A DNA stretch of 64,000 nucleotides from CBDAQR01 sp965199055 (GCA_965199055.1 CBDAQR010000004.1:1488001-1552000); one strand, 5' to 3'. Positions 33,070 through 42,632 are shown, numbered from the stretch's first letter. Notes: generated by a model not told the origin, from the letters alone. Made by a program: numbers and translations.

Positions 33070-36000
33070 ATGAGCTGGGAAAAGGGGAAGGGCAAGTTAC
33101 TCCACGAACTGCAGCAATTGATTGCCAGCAGCGCGGAGGCGCATCACGCCCTACAGGTGGATGCTCTTGCCAAGGCATTCTATAGGGGTTTTCCTGCGGA
33201 GGATCTTCGTAATACCCAGGTCGATGATCTCTATGGGTTTATCTATGGCGCTTTCCGCGGCTTGCAAAGTTGGGACGGTGGGGCGGCGCGTATCCGGATA
33301 TTCAATCCAGACCTGGAGAAGCACGGCTGGGAGAGCAACCACACGGTCGTCGTTATCATATCTCGGGATATGCCATTCCTGCTTGACTCGGCGCGCGGCG
33401 AGCTGAATCGCCGCAATGCGAACATTCATAAATTACATGGGCAGAACTTCTCGCTGCAACGCGGCGATGAAGGCGACATCAGCGTGCTCGATCCTGATGC
33501 CGGTGAATCTGTAAGCTTGATCTACTTTGAAATCGATCGTCGCACTGACGATACCGAGACGGCCGAGATAAAACTTGCCCTCGATGAGATTCTTGCTGAG
33601 GTCGATTGCGTCGTAGAAGATTTCCCTGCCATGCGAGAAAAGCTGGCGGAAGTCATCGCTGTGGTCAAAGCCGACAAACTGGTGGACTCAGCCCAAAGAG
33701 AAGAAAATGGCGAGTTCCTCGAGTGGCTCGACCGCAATCACATAACCTTGCTGGGATATCAATGCCTGGGCGTGCAGCATTCCGGCGACGATCCTACAGT
33801 CATCGACATAGACGAAACCCACCTGGGTTTATTGCGTGAGCGCGGAACCAGTGGCCAGCGCGATCTCGCCAGGGACCTGCAGGCGGTAAAGGCCGATCCA
33901 GAACTGTTGCTTGAACGGCAGCTGACGTTTTCGAAGTCCCGTATTCGCTCGCGTGTGCACCGTTTTGCTTATCCGGATTACATTGAGGTTAATCAGTTTG
34001 ACGAAAGCGGCAATCTGATCCTGCAGCATCGCTTTATGGGTCTGTATACCTTCTCCGTTTACTCCCAGAGCCCAAGCTTAATCCCGATCGTGCGACACAA
34101 GGTGGCCGGGGTGATTGAGAAGACCGGGCTCGATATGACCAATCACGAAGGCCGGGAATTGGTGCGGGTATTAGAAATGTTCCCGCGCGATGAGTTATTC
34201 CAAGCCGAAGTTGATTCGCTATACCGCATGTCCACAGCGGTGAACCAACTTCAGGAACGCCGTCAGGTGAGATTGTTCGCCAGGACGGACACGCATAGAA
34301 AGTTTTTCAACTGTCTCGTTTACATGCCTAGAGATCGTTACACCACTGAAAAGCGCATCAATATACAAAACATGCTGTGTGATGCGTTCGGTGCAGAGGA
34401 AAGCGAGTTCACGACCTACTTCTCGGAATCCGTACTGGTACGCATACACTTCGTTATTCTGCTCGACCCCAGTAAGCCCTTGGAATACGACCTGGAGGAA
34501 CTGGAGCAGGCAATTGTTGATACCACTCAAAGCTGGGAAGACCGCTTGCGCGAGCGCCTCATTGAGGAGCACGGAGAGGAGGCAGGAGCAGAGTACGCGG
34601 CTCGCTATGGGGGCGGTTTCCCAGCGGGCTACCGTGATGAGTTTGATCCCAGGGTCGCCGTAATGGACCTGGGCCGCATTTTAAATCTGGAACGCGGCCA
34701 GGAGCTGGAGATGAGCTTTTATCGGCTGGTCGATGAAGAGGAAGACCATCTGCGCTTCCGCCTGTTTCGACAGCACAAGTCGCTGCCACTGTCCGATGTG
34801 CTTCCGGTATTGGAGAACCTTGGTCTGCGAGTTGTCGCCGAAACGCCTTATGGTGTGCGCGATAAAGAGGGAGCGATTACCTGGATACAGGATTTCAGTC
34901 TGCACTATTCGCTCGGCGGTGAGATCGAGTTAGAGAAAGTGCGCGACGAGTTCACCGACGCTTTCGAGCGCATTTGGTTTGGTGAGGCGGAGAGCGATTC
35001 CTTCAACCGGCTCTTGCTGGGCACGCAAATGAACTGGCGCGAGATCGCGCTGCTTCGCGCCTATGCAAAGTATCTTAAACAGATCAATTTTGGTTTTAGT
35101 GTCGAGTACATCGCCGAAACTTTGGCTGAGCACCTGCATATTACCGGCTCCATCGTCGAATTGTTTTTGACACGCTTTGACCCCGGCTTCGAGGGTGATG
35201 AACAGTGGCGGCAGCAAAGAGAACAAGAGGTTCACGCACGTGTTATCGCTGAACTGGAGAACGTGGAGAACCTGGGTCAGGACCGGATCATACGTCAGTA
35301 TTTTGCGCTCATAATGGCAACCCTGCGCACCAACTTTTTCCAAACCGATGCCGACGGGCAAAGACGGCCTTACTTTTCCTTCAAAATGGAGCCGGAGCGT
35401 ATTCCCGAGATGCCGCTGCCGCGGCCCGCTTACGAGATTTTTGTGTACTCACCCATGGTGGAAGGTGTGCACCTGCGGGGTGGTAAGGTGGCACGCGGCG
35501 GATTGCGTTGGTCTGATCGACACGAAGATTTTCGCACCGAAGTGCTGGGCCTGGTAAAGGCCCAGCAGGTCAAGAACGCGGTTATTGTACCGGTCGGTGC
35601 CAAGGGAGGCTTTGTCGCCAAGCGTCAGCTCGCCAACGCGACTCGAGAACAACTGCAGGAAGAGGGAATAGCCTGCTACAGATTGTTTATCCAGGGCTTG
35701 CTGGATATTACCGATAATCTGCTTGACGGCGAGGTTGTGCCGCCGGAACAGGTGGTTCGAAAGGATGCGGATGACACCTATCTGGTGGTAGCGGCCGACA
35801 AGGGCACCGCTACCTTCTCCGATATCGCCAATGAGATATCTTCGCGTTACAACTTTTGGCTCGGGGATGCGTTTGCGTCCGGGGGCAGCGTTGGCTACGA
35901 CCACAAGAAGATGGGAATCACGGCCCGCGGGGCCTGGGTTTCCGTGCAGCGGCACTTCCGTGAAATGGGTGTAAATATTCAGGAGGAGGACTTCACCGCC

Positions 36001-37899
36001 ATCGGTATCGGTGACATGGCCGGAGACGTGTTCGGCAACGGAATGTTGTTGTCCGAACACACACAACTAGTGGCAGCGTTCAACCACTTGCACATTTTTG
36101 TCGATCCCAATCCTGATGCGGCGGCTAGTTTTCATGAGCGCAAACGGCTGTTCAATCTGGATCGATCAAGTTGGGAAGATTACAGCGCAGAGCTTATTTC
36201 CGAGGGTGGCGGTATCTTCAAGCGCTCGTCCAAGTCCATTCCCATTTCCCCGCAGATGCAGGAACGCTTCGGTATCGAAGCGCAGGCGTTACCACCGAAC
36301 GAGCTCATCACCGCATTACTGACTGCACCCGTCGACCTGCTCTGGAATGGCGGTATCGGTACCTATGTGAAATCGGAATCTGAGCAGCACGCCGCAGTGG
36401 GCGATAAGGCCAATGATGGCGTTAGGGTCAACGGTGGTCAGTTGCGCTGCAAAGTAGTGGGCGAGGGTGGCAATTTGGGTCTTACCCAACTCGGACGCGT
36501 GGAGTATGCGGCCAACGGTGGACGCTGCAATACCGATTTCATTGATAATGCCGCCGGGGTGGACTGCTCGGACCACGAGGTCAACATCAAGATTCTATTG
36601 AATGCGGTGGTTGCGCGGGGCGACCTAACAGCGAAGCATCGGAATCGATTGCTGGAAGATATGACCGACAGCGTTTCGGAACTGGTGCTGGAAAACAATT
36701 ATCGCCAGGCACAGGCCATTAGTCTGGCCGAGAGCGAGTCGGCACATCGTATCGGCGAATATATGCGGATTATCGATCGGCTGGAGGAGCAGGGCAGACT
36801 TAATCGCGAGCTTGAATTTCTGCCCTCCGACGAGGAACTGATAGACCGGCGCAGTCAAGGCGGTGGTTTAACCCGCCCAGAGCTGTCGGTCCTGATTTCC
36901 TACAGAAAGGGCATACTCAAGGAAGAGCTCGGCGATTCGACGATCGTCGATGACAGTTATCTGTCGCAAGCGATTGAGGGTGCTTTCCCGCCGCGCTTGC
37001 TGGAGGAGTATGGCGAAGAGGTGTATGCCCATGGATTGCGCCGCGAGATCATCGCCACCCAGATAGCCAACGATCTGGTGAATCGCGTGGGTGTGAGTTT
37101 CATAGGACGCTTGGCGGGGTCTACCGGTACTTCAATACCCGAGATTGCGGCGGCTTACGTGACCACCCGCGATATTTTCGGACTCAACAATCAATGGCAA
37201 GCCATCGAAGAGCTCGATCACGAGGTCGATACCGCTGTGCAAATGCAGGTAATGGCTGAGATGGTACGCCTTGCCCGACGCGCCAGCCGTTGGCTGCTGC
37301 GCAATCGCCGGCATGAGCTAGACCCAACTCAGGCGATCGCTGAGTTCCAGCCGGGTGTTGCCGAGCTGGAGTCGGCACTACCCGGACTGCTGGGCGGCAG
37401 GGCAGCAGAGGAGGTGCGACAGAGCTACCAGAATTTGGTGGACCAGAATGTGAGCAGCGAACTGGCCCAGTTTATTGCTGGCAGCCGTTACCTTTATGCA
37501 GCGATGGGTATTCTCGAAGCAGCGCGCGATATCGACGCGACCGCAATGGAAGTCGCAGAGCTGTTCTTCATGCTGGGCGAGGAGTTAGAGCTCGACTGGT
37601 TTGCCGGCCTCATTACCGATATCAAGGTGGAGAATGAGTGGCAGGCTTTGGCCCGGGACACTTACCTGGAAGATCTTGAATGGCAGCAGCGATCCCTCGC
37701 AGTGGGTGCTCTGAAGCACATTTGTGAACAGCGCGATGCAGGATTATGCATAGAGCGCTGGATGCAACAGGAAGAACCGTTGCTGAGACGCTGGCGTTCT
37801 ATGCTGGCAGAGCTGCACAGCGTGCCATCGCCCGATTTTGCGATGTTTGCAGTCGCAAACCGAGAGCTGCTGGATCTGGCCCAGAGCAGTCTGCATTGA
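33070..37899 (+). CDS. gdhB: NAD-specific glutamate dehydrogenase, large (180-kDa) type
   Basis: 1609 residues, the expected size for the large bacterial NAD-GDH. It oxidises glutamate to 2-oxoglutarate with NAD. The catalytic section includes RGGLRWSDRHEDFRTEVLGL and NAVIVPVGAKGGFVAKRQ (residues about 815-860), and the nucleotide-binding region has GIGDMAGDVFGNGMLLSEHT. The long N-terminal region carries ACT-like regulatory domains. The ATG at 33070 is preferred (AGGGG about 8 nt upstream) over the GTG at 33049. It is divergent from moxR and convergent with rmf. Confidence 0.95.
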   Translation: MSWEKGKGKLLHELQQLIASSAEAHHALQVDALAKAFYRGFPAEDLRNTQVDDLYGFIYGAFRGLQSWDGGAARIRIFNPDLEKHGWESNHTVVVIISRDMPFLLDSARGELNRRNANIHKLHGQNFSLQRGDEGDISVLDPDAGESVSLIYFEIDRRTDDTETAEIKLALDEILAEVDCVVEDFPAMREKLAEVIAVVKADKLVDSAQREENGEFLEWLDRNHITLLGYQCLGVQHSGDDPTVIDIDETHLGLLRERGTSGQRDLARDLQAVKADPELLLERQLTFSKSRIRSRVHRFAYPDYIEVNQFDESGNLILQHRFMGLYTFSVYSQSPSLIPIVRHKVAGVIEKTGLDMTNHEGRELVRVLEMFPRDELFQAEVDSLYRMSTAVNQLQERRQVRLFARTDTHRKFFNCLVYMPRDRYTTEKRINIQNMLCDAFGAEESEFTTYFSESVLVRIHFVILLDPSKPLEYDLEELEQAIVDTTQSWEDRLRERLIEEHGEEAGAEYAARYGGGFPAGYRDEFDPRVAVMDLGRILNLERGQELEMSFYRLVDEEEDHLRFRLFRQHKSLPLSDVLPVLENLGLRVVAETPYGVRDKEGAITWIQDFSLHYSLGGEIELEKVRDEFTDAFERIWFGEAESDSFNRLLLGTQMNWREIALLRAYAKYLKQINFGFSVEYIAETLAEHLHITGSIVELFLTRFDPGFEGDEQWRQQREQEVHARVIAELENVENLGQDRIIRQYFALIMATLRTNFFQTDADGQRRPYFSFKMEPERIPEMPLPRPAYEIFVYSPMVEGVHLRGGKVARGGLRWSDRHEDFRTEVLGLVKAQQVKNAVIVPVGAKGGFVAKRQLANATREQLQEEGIACYRLFIQGLLDITDNLLDGEVVPPEQVVRKDADDTYLVVAADKGTATFSDIANEISSRYNFWLGDAFASGGSVGYDHKKMGITARGAWVSVQRHFREMGVNIQEEDFTAIGIGDMAGDVFGNGMLLSEHTQLVAAFNHLHIFVDPNPDAAASFHERKRLFNLDRSSWEDYSAELISEGGGIFKRSSKSIPISPQMQERFGIEAQALPPNELITALLTAPVDLLWNGGIGTYVKSESEQHAAVGDKANDGVRVNGGQLRCKVVGEGGNLGLTQLGRVEYAANGGRCNTDFIDNAAGVDCSDHEVNIKILLNAVVARGDLTAKHRNRLLEDMTDSVSELVLENNYRQAQAISLAESESAHRIGEYMRIIDRLEEQGRLNRELEFLPSDEELIDRRSQGGGLTRPELSVLISYRKGILKEELGDSTIVDDSYLSQAIEGAFPPRLLEEYGEEVYAHGLRREIIATQIANDLVNRVGVSFIGRLAGSTGTSIPEIAAAYVTTRDIFGLNNQWQAIEELDHEVDTAVQMQVMAEMVRLARRASRWLLRNRRHELDPTQAIAEFQPGVAELESALPGLLGGRAAEEVRQSYQNLVDQNVSSELAQFIAGSRYLYAAMGILEAARDIDATAMEVAELFFMLGEELELDWFAGLITDIKVENEWQALARDTYLEDLEWQQRSLAVGALKHICEQRDAGLCIERWMQQEEPLLRRWRSMLAELHSVPSPDFAMFAVANRELLDLAQSSLH

Positions 37900-37919
37900 T
37901 TGTCGGAAAATAAGGGGGG

Positions 37920-38123
37920 TTACTGCTGTTCCTGCAAGTGAACGCCCGATACACCGGTGTAGCCATCCCAGTTGTCACTGCGCCCTTCACGCCACCCGGA
38001 TATCCAGAACTGGCGGGCCTGGGCGGCTTCGTGGGGACAACTCTCCAGGGACTTGCCGTCTAATCCGGCCTGATAACCCCGGTGAAACGCTCGGTCATTC
38101 ATATCTCGCTTCTGTCTTCTCAT
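37920..38123 (-). CDS. rmf: Ribosome modulation factor
   Basis: 67 residues. MRRQKRDMNDRAFHRGYQAG, then ESCPHEAAQARQFWISGWRE, aligns with E. coli RMF (RGYQAG..GRS...CP......W..GWRE). It drives dimerisation of 70S ribosomes into inactive 100S particles in stationary phase. Compared with E. coli RMF it has a C-terminal extension of about 12 residues ending in QEQQ. It is convergent with gdhB. Confidence 0.93.
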   Translation of the reverse strand: MRRQKRDMNDRAFHRGYQAGLDGKSLESCPHEAAQARQFWISGWREGRSDNWDGYTGVSGVHLQEQQ

Positions 38124-38186
38124 TCTCGTCTCCTGACCACTATGGATTTATCTAACCAAAGCGATGGCTCGGAGTCGACTATCAAT

Positions 38187-38214
38187 TTGTTATAAGCACG
38201 AAACCCTTTATAGT
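38187..38214 (+). promoter_or_regulatory. Candidate rlmKL promoter next to the start codon
   Basis: -35 TTGTTA (38187-38192), 16-bp spacer, -10 TATAGT (38209-38214), then 8 nt to the ATG at 38223. The predicted start of transcription is about 38221, so the message would be leaderless or nearly so. There is no Shine-Dalgarno between -10 and ATG. Confidence 0.5.
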
Positions 38215-38222
38215 GCCGCACC

Positions 38223-40439
38223 ATGAAAAGCGATAATTGGTTTGCTAGCTGCCCGCGCGGGCTGGAAAGCCTCCTGTTTCAGGAGTTGGAACAGCTAGGC
38301 GCGCTGACGGTAAAGGAGACGGTGGCAGGCTGCTATTTCGCAGGGCCCCTCGCCGTCGCCTATCGCGTCTGCCTGTGGTCAAGGCTGGCTAACCGGGTTC
38401 TATTGAATATAGGTGACATCTCTGCCGGCGAGGACGATAACCGTCTGCAGGCGCTGCGAGAACTGCCTTGGGAGGATGTGCTGCCACTGGGCTGCAGTTT
38501 CGTAGTGGACTTTCAGGGACGTAGTCGCGCGATTCGCAATACGCAGTTCGGCGCGCAGTTGGTCAAGGATGCCATTGTTGATCGATTCCGCGATATTGGC
38601 CGAGCGCGCCCTGAGGTGGCGCGGCGGCATGCGGACGTCAGATTTCAGGTCAGAATGCGCAAAGGGCGCGTGACGGCGGCACTTGATGTGGCTGGAGAGA
38701 GTTTGCATCAGCGCGGTTACCGTCAACAGGCCGGCGGCGCCCCGCTGAAAGAGAATTTGGCTGCCGCGTTGTTATTACGCGCAGACTGGCCCGGCATAGC
38801 GAGTCGGGGTGGGGCGCTGGTCGACCCGATGTGTGGTTCTGGCACCCTATTGATTGAAGCTGCGCTGATGGTGGCTGACATGGCGCCTGGACTGAACCGC
38901 AAGCACTGGGGATTCGAACGCCAGACCTGGCATAACCCGAGTCAGTGGCAGGCTATTCTCAAAGACGCGCAGGGCCGCGCAGAAAAGGGCCTCGCGCGCG
39001 AGTTGCCTGAAATACGCGGTTACGACGCCGATAAACGGGTGATCCATAAAGCACGTGCCAATATCGAACGAGCCGGGCTTGAGGACCGGGTGCGGGTGGT
39101 GTGCAAGCCGCTGGAAGCCTTAAAGAAGCCCACGCATAAGCCGCTGCCATTCGGGCTGGTGATCACTAATCCACCCTATGGCGAGCGTCTTGGTGAACGC
39201 AGTGAACTCCCAGAGCTGTATCGCCTCTTGGGTGAGGTGTTGTTGAGCGAGTTTGGCGGTTGGCATGCGGCTGTTTTTACAGGTGATAAAGGCCTGGGTA
39301 AGGCGATGGCTATACGCAGCCATCGTCAGTATTCACTCTTTAATGGCCCGTTAGCGAGCGTATTGCTGCTGTTTCAGCTCGAAGAAAGCGAGCGCTTGCG
39401 ACACGTAAAACCAGAGGAAATTGCCGTGCCAGGCCCTGACGTCGAAGCCGATGCAGAGCTGACGGAAGGCGCGCAGATGTTCGTCAATCGAATGCGCAAG
39501 AATCTCAAGCAGGTAGAGCGCTGGGCGCGACGAGAGCAGGTCAGTTGCTATCGCGTCTACGATGCTGATATGCCCGAATACGCGGTGGCTGTCGACCGCT
39601 ACGAAAACGCCTGGCATGTGGCGGAGTATCAGGCTCCTGCCGGTGTTGACCCGGATAGCGCGGCTCGTCGCCTTGGAGAGATTCGCGCCGCCATGCGGGA
39701 AGTGGCCGGTGAACAGAAGGTCTATTACAAAACGCGACAGCGGCAGAAAGGGCGCTCGCAGTATGAAAAGGCGGGAGACTCAGGAGCAACCATCGAGGTG
39801 GCAGAAGGACAGGCACGTCTGCTGGTCAATTTGCAGGATTATCTCGATACGGGCTTGTTTCTAGACCATCGACCACTGCGTCTCAGGCTAGCTGAACAGG
39901 CGAAAAACAGAGACTTTTTGAACCTGTTTTGCTACACAGCCACGGCATCGGTTCATGCGGCGAAGGGCGGTGCGCGCTCTACTACTAGTGTTGATATGTC
40001 GAATGCATATCTTGGCTGGGCGAGTAAAAACTTTGCCCTAAATGGCATCGCTGTTGGCCAGTCGCATCAACTCGAGCGTGCTGATTGCCTGGCATGGCTA
40101 AGGGGCCAGCAAGCTGACTGGGATTTGGTACTACTCGACCCGCCTTCCTTTTCCAATTCCAAGCGGATGGAGGACAGTTTCGACGTGCAGCGCGATCACC
40201 CCGCGTTGGTGCGCGCAGCTATGGCCTGTCTGCGAGAAGAGGGGATACTCTATTTCTCAAATAATCGACGTAGCTTTAAAATCGATCAATCGCTGCTGCA
40301 GGAGTTCCAGGTAGAGGACATATCTGCCGCTACAATCGACTTCGATTTCCGCAGAAATCAGCGGATTCATCACTGTTGGACGTTTAGGCATAGGCCAGGG
40401 TTCAAAGCTGACGCGGCCTCGCAGGTCAGTGCCTCTTAA
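38223..40439 (+). CDS. rlmL: Bifunctional 23S rRNA methyltransferase RlmKL
   Basis: 738 residues, fused form. The N-terminal half has the THUMP domain (about 45-155) and the RlmL methyltransferase that makes m2G2445, with SAM motif DPMCGSGTLLIEAALM and catalytic NPPYGERLG. The C-terminal half is RlmK for m7G2069, with NLFCYTATASVHAAKGGA and VLLDPPSFSNSKR. It acts on precursor 50S particles. No Shine-Dalgarno is visible. A promoter lies almost at the ATG. Confidence 0.96.
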   Translation: MKSDNWFASCPRGLESLLFQELEQLGALTVKETVAGCYFAGPLAVAYRVCLWSRLANRVLLNIGDISAGEDDNRLQALRELPWEDVLPLGCSFVVDFQGRSRAIRNTQFGAQLVKDAIVDRFRDIGRARPEVARRHADVRFQVRMRKGRVTAALDVAGESLHQRGYRQQAGGAPLKENLAAALLLRADWPGIASRGGALVDPMCGSGTLLIEAALMVADMAPGLNRKHWGFERQTWHNPSQWQAILKDAQGRAEKGLARELPEIRGYDADKRVIHKARANIERAGLEDRVRVVCKPLEALKKPTHKPLPFGLVITNPPYGERLGERSELPELYRLLGEVLLSEFGGWHAAVFTGDKGLGKAMAIRSHRQYSLFNGPLASVLLLFQLEESERLRHVKPEEIAVPGPDVEADAELTEGAQMFVNRMRKNLKQVERWARREQVSCYRVYDADMPEYAVAVDRYENAWHVAEYQAPAGVDPDSAARRLGEIRAAMREVAGEQKVYYKTRQRQKGRSQYEKAGDSGATIEVAEGQARLLVNLQDYLDTGLFLDHRPLRLRLAEQAKNRDFLNLFCYTATASVHAAKGGARSTTSVDMSNAYLGWASKNFALNGIAVGQSHQLERADCLAWLRGQQADWDLVLLDPPSFSNSKRMEDSFDVQRDHPALVRAAMACLREEGILYFSNNRRSFKIDQSLLQEFQVEDISAATIDFDFRRNQRIHHCWTFRHRPGFKADAASQVSAS

Positions 40440-40454
40440 CTTTTCCGTGTATTT

Positions 40455-40668
40455 TTATGCACAGGGTAGATGCAAACACTATAAATTAAGGGGTTTGCGA
40501 AGCCGCACGTAGAATAACACTATAAAAAAATAGCTAAGTTATTGATTTTTAACTCGAGCATGGCACTTAAAGTAAATTCTAGGTTTGGCCGTTTGCAGCA
40601 TCGGCGGAGCTTCTCTCGCCTCAGTTGCACGGCCTGTCCACTGACTTATCCACAGAAATTGTGGATAG
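40455..40668 (-). repeat. DnaA-box element, copy B (inverted relative to copy A)
   Basis: In the 281-bp non-coding gap after rlmKL, TTATGCACA (40455-40463), TTATCCACA (40646-40654) and inverted CTATCCACA (40660-40668, minus strand) fit DnaA-box patterns. The last two form a 23-bp near-palindrome like copy A. The TTATGCACA box is 182 bp from the palindrome, against 181 bp in copy A. Between them is AT-rich DNA with the direct repeat AACACTATAAA (40475-40485 and 40516-40526). Confidence 0.5.
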
Positions 40669-40720
40669 CTTACAGGGCCCGGATGGCCAGATCGTTGACC
40701 TTGTGGTTAGATGCGTGGCG

Positions 40721-41176
40721 ATGAGAACACTGCTTATCGTCTACCACTCTCAAAGCGGAGCCAGCTTTCGACTCGCCGCGGCCGCGCGCCGCGGGGCGCT
40801 GCAGGAGGGTGCTGTTGAGACCCGTATGTGCCGGGCCTGGGATGCAGGTATAGCGGAATTGACGAGCAGTGACGGCCTGATTCTGGTTGCTCCCGAAAAT
40901 TCTGCGACGGTGACCGGTGCGATGAAAGATTTTCTCGATAGAACCTTTTATCCTGCCCAGCCATTGCAACTCAACCTACCCTATAGCCTGATCATCGCGG
41001 CTGGGAATGATGGGCGTGGCGCGGTAGCACAGTTGCAGCGCATACTCAGCGGCTACCCGATGAAGGCCGTCGCTGAGCCCCTGATTTGCCGGGGGGAGGT
41101 CAGTCGTGAGCATGAGCAGCATTGTGCGGATGCTGGCCAGGCACTGGCCGCAGGATTAGATCTAGGTATTTTTTAA
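40721..41176 (+). CDS. Flavodoxin-like / NAD(P)H-dependent FMN reductase
   Basis: 151 residues from the ATG at 40721. A longer frame from 40625 reads through the DnaA-box palindrome and is rejected. RTLLIVYHSQSGASFRLAAA is the flavodoxin phosphate-binding loop (Y-H-S-Q-S-G), and DGLILVAPENSATVTGAMKD matches the FMN-stacking loop. The C-terminal PYSLIIAAGNDGRG is the third strand. It probably carries electrons or reduces FMN; the substrate is unknown. A thioesterase follows after 9 bp. Confidence 0.82.
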   Translation: MRTLLIVYHSQSGASFRLAAAARRGALQEGAVETRMCRAWDAGIAELTSSDGLILVAPENSATVTGAMKDFLDRTFYPAQPLQLNLPYSLIIAAGNDGRGAVAQLQRILSGYPMKAVAEPLICRGEVSREHEQHCADAGQALAAGLDLGIF

Positions 41177-41185
41177 GGAGTAAAG

Positions 41186-41650
41186 ATGACAATTGAGATT
41201 CCTGCGGGCTTCCAGGAGTTGCCGGAGGGCTTGGGTTTTACCGACACGCTGCGACCGGTTTATCGGCGAGACGGAGATGCTCCCGCTATGGGTATGCGGG
41301 TACAGGCTCAGCATACGAACCTAATTGGTATCTGCCATGGCGGCGTTCTCATGACCTTGGCGGATGTTGCAGCGTCCTGGGCGATCAATCATAAGCGCGG
41401 TAGTCAGGGGGGATCTCCCACCATCAATCTCAGTTTTGACTTCATCTCGGCGGGCAAAGAGGGCGACTGGCTGCAGGCAGAAGCGGACCTGGTCACGATT
41501 AAGCGCCGCTTTGCGTTTAGCAGTGGAGTCGTGCGAGCCAACGGCGAGGTCTGTTGTCGATTCAATGGAGGGTTCTATTTGCCTGACCATGAAGGCCTGG
41601 CCCCTAAAAAGGAGATACTGGAGCGCTTGCAGCGGGCGAAGGACGCCTAG
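41186..41650 (+). CDS. PaaI-type hotdog thioesterase (second copy)
   Basis: 154 residues with NLIGICHGGVLMTLADVAA (HGG motif, then acidic residue on the long helix) and PTINLSFDFISAGKEGDWLQ. It has the same fold as the protein at 8059-8469 but is clearly distinct in sequence. An AAGGAG motif lies about 7 nt upstream of the ATG. It ends overlapping the end of the convergent LysR gene by 4 bp. Confidence 0.85.
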   Translation: MTIEIPAGFQELPEGLGFTDTLRPVYRRDGDAPAMGMRVQAQHTNLIGICHGGVLMTLADVAASWAINHKRGSQGGSPTINLSFDFISAGKEGDWLQAEADLVTIKRRFAFSSGVVRANGEVCCRFNGGFYLPDHEGLAPKKEILERLQRAKDA

Positions 41651-42507
41651 TCCAAGACGTCGATAAACGCCTGGGCAGCATTGGAGAGACTGCGGCCGCG
41701 GTGGTAGATATAGCCCAGCACACGTGTCGGCGTCTCGATGGGTACATTAATCTTTACCAGAGGTGATTCCAGCATCGAGCGCGGTAGTATCGTCCAGCCC
41801 AGACCGATTGAGGCCATCATGCGTATGGTCTCCAGATAGTTGGTTGACATCGAGACTTCCAGTTTCAGTCCCTGGCGATCAAACAGGTTTTTAGCGATTT
41901 GACCGGTGTAAGTGTTAAGTCCTGGCAATACCACGGGGTGTTCGCTTAGCTGGCGCAGCATGGTTTCCGCGGGTTCCAGCAACGGATGGCCAGCCGGAGC
42001 CATAAAGGCAAGAGGGTCCGGCCACACCGGGTGTGCGAGCATATTTGCATCGTGTTACGGGGCTAAGGTCACCACCGCCAATTCTACATTGCCTCGCATA
42101 ATCTCTTCATAGGCTTCTTCCGAATCCATAAAGTCGATATCCAGTTTCACCTGGGGATATCGCTCGCTGAATCGTCGTAGGACCGGCGGCAGTCTGTGCA
42201 GGCCGATATGGTGACTGGTACCCAGGCGCAGCCGGCCGGCAACGACGCCGGATAGGTCCCGTATCGACTGCTCAGCCTGTCCCAGGCTTTGCCATATTGC
42301 TAAGGCATGGGGAAGCAGGGCGCGGCCTGCTTCGGTGAGGCTTACTTGGCGGCCGATTCGGTCAAACAGCGCAGTGCCCAGTTGTGTCTCCAGGGTCGCC
42401 ACACGCTTGCTGACGGCCGGCTGGGTGATATGAAGCTCCTCAGCGGCGCCGGAAAACGAGCCCTGTTCCGCTACCATCAAAAACGCGCGTAAATTCTGAG
42501 TTTCCAT
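41647..42507 (-). pseudogene. LysR-family regulator interrupted by an in-frame TAA
   Basis: Reads as one 286-residue LysR protein with a single TAA at 42055-42057 (minus strand) about 150 codons in. N-terminal HTH: METQNLRAFLMVAEQGSFSG followed by ELHITQPAVSKRVATLE. After the stop the same frame continues HDANMLAHPVWPDP, giving the C-terminal effector domain. The two flanking halves are intact, so a recent CAA-to-TAA change or an assembly error is likely. It is divergent from leuC with a 125-bp gap, as LysR genes often are near leuCD. The ATG at 42042 could start the C-terminal part alone. Confidence 0.75.
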
Positions 42508-42632
42508 GCAGGGACCCTCCGAGGGTGTATTCCTAATGGTAATCGAATAGATAAAAAATATGAATTTGTTTTATATGAAGTACCCGCGTAGACTCGCTGT
42601 CAATTTCAGTTACCAATCATGGGAGGTCTCCA
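42508..42632. promoter_or_regulatory. lysR-leuC divergent regulatory region
   Basis: 125 bp with ATT-N9-AAT (42529-42543), which fits the T-N11-A core of LysR-type sites. The AT-rich heptamer ATATGAA is repeated 15 bp apart (42558-42564 and 42573-42579). leuC has a clear GGGAGG ribosome binding site at 42621-42626. The LysR protein likely bound here, but its gene is interrupted. Confidence 0.45.

Noticed and set aside
40625..40720. N-terminal extension of the flavodoxin-like gene
   Set aside because: It translates the DnaA-box palindrome and non-coding DNA; the flavin loop starts right after the ATG at 40721.
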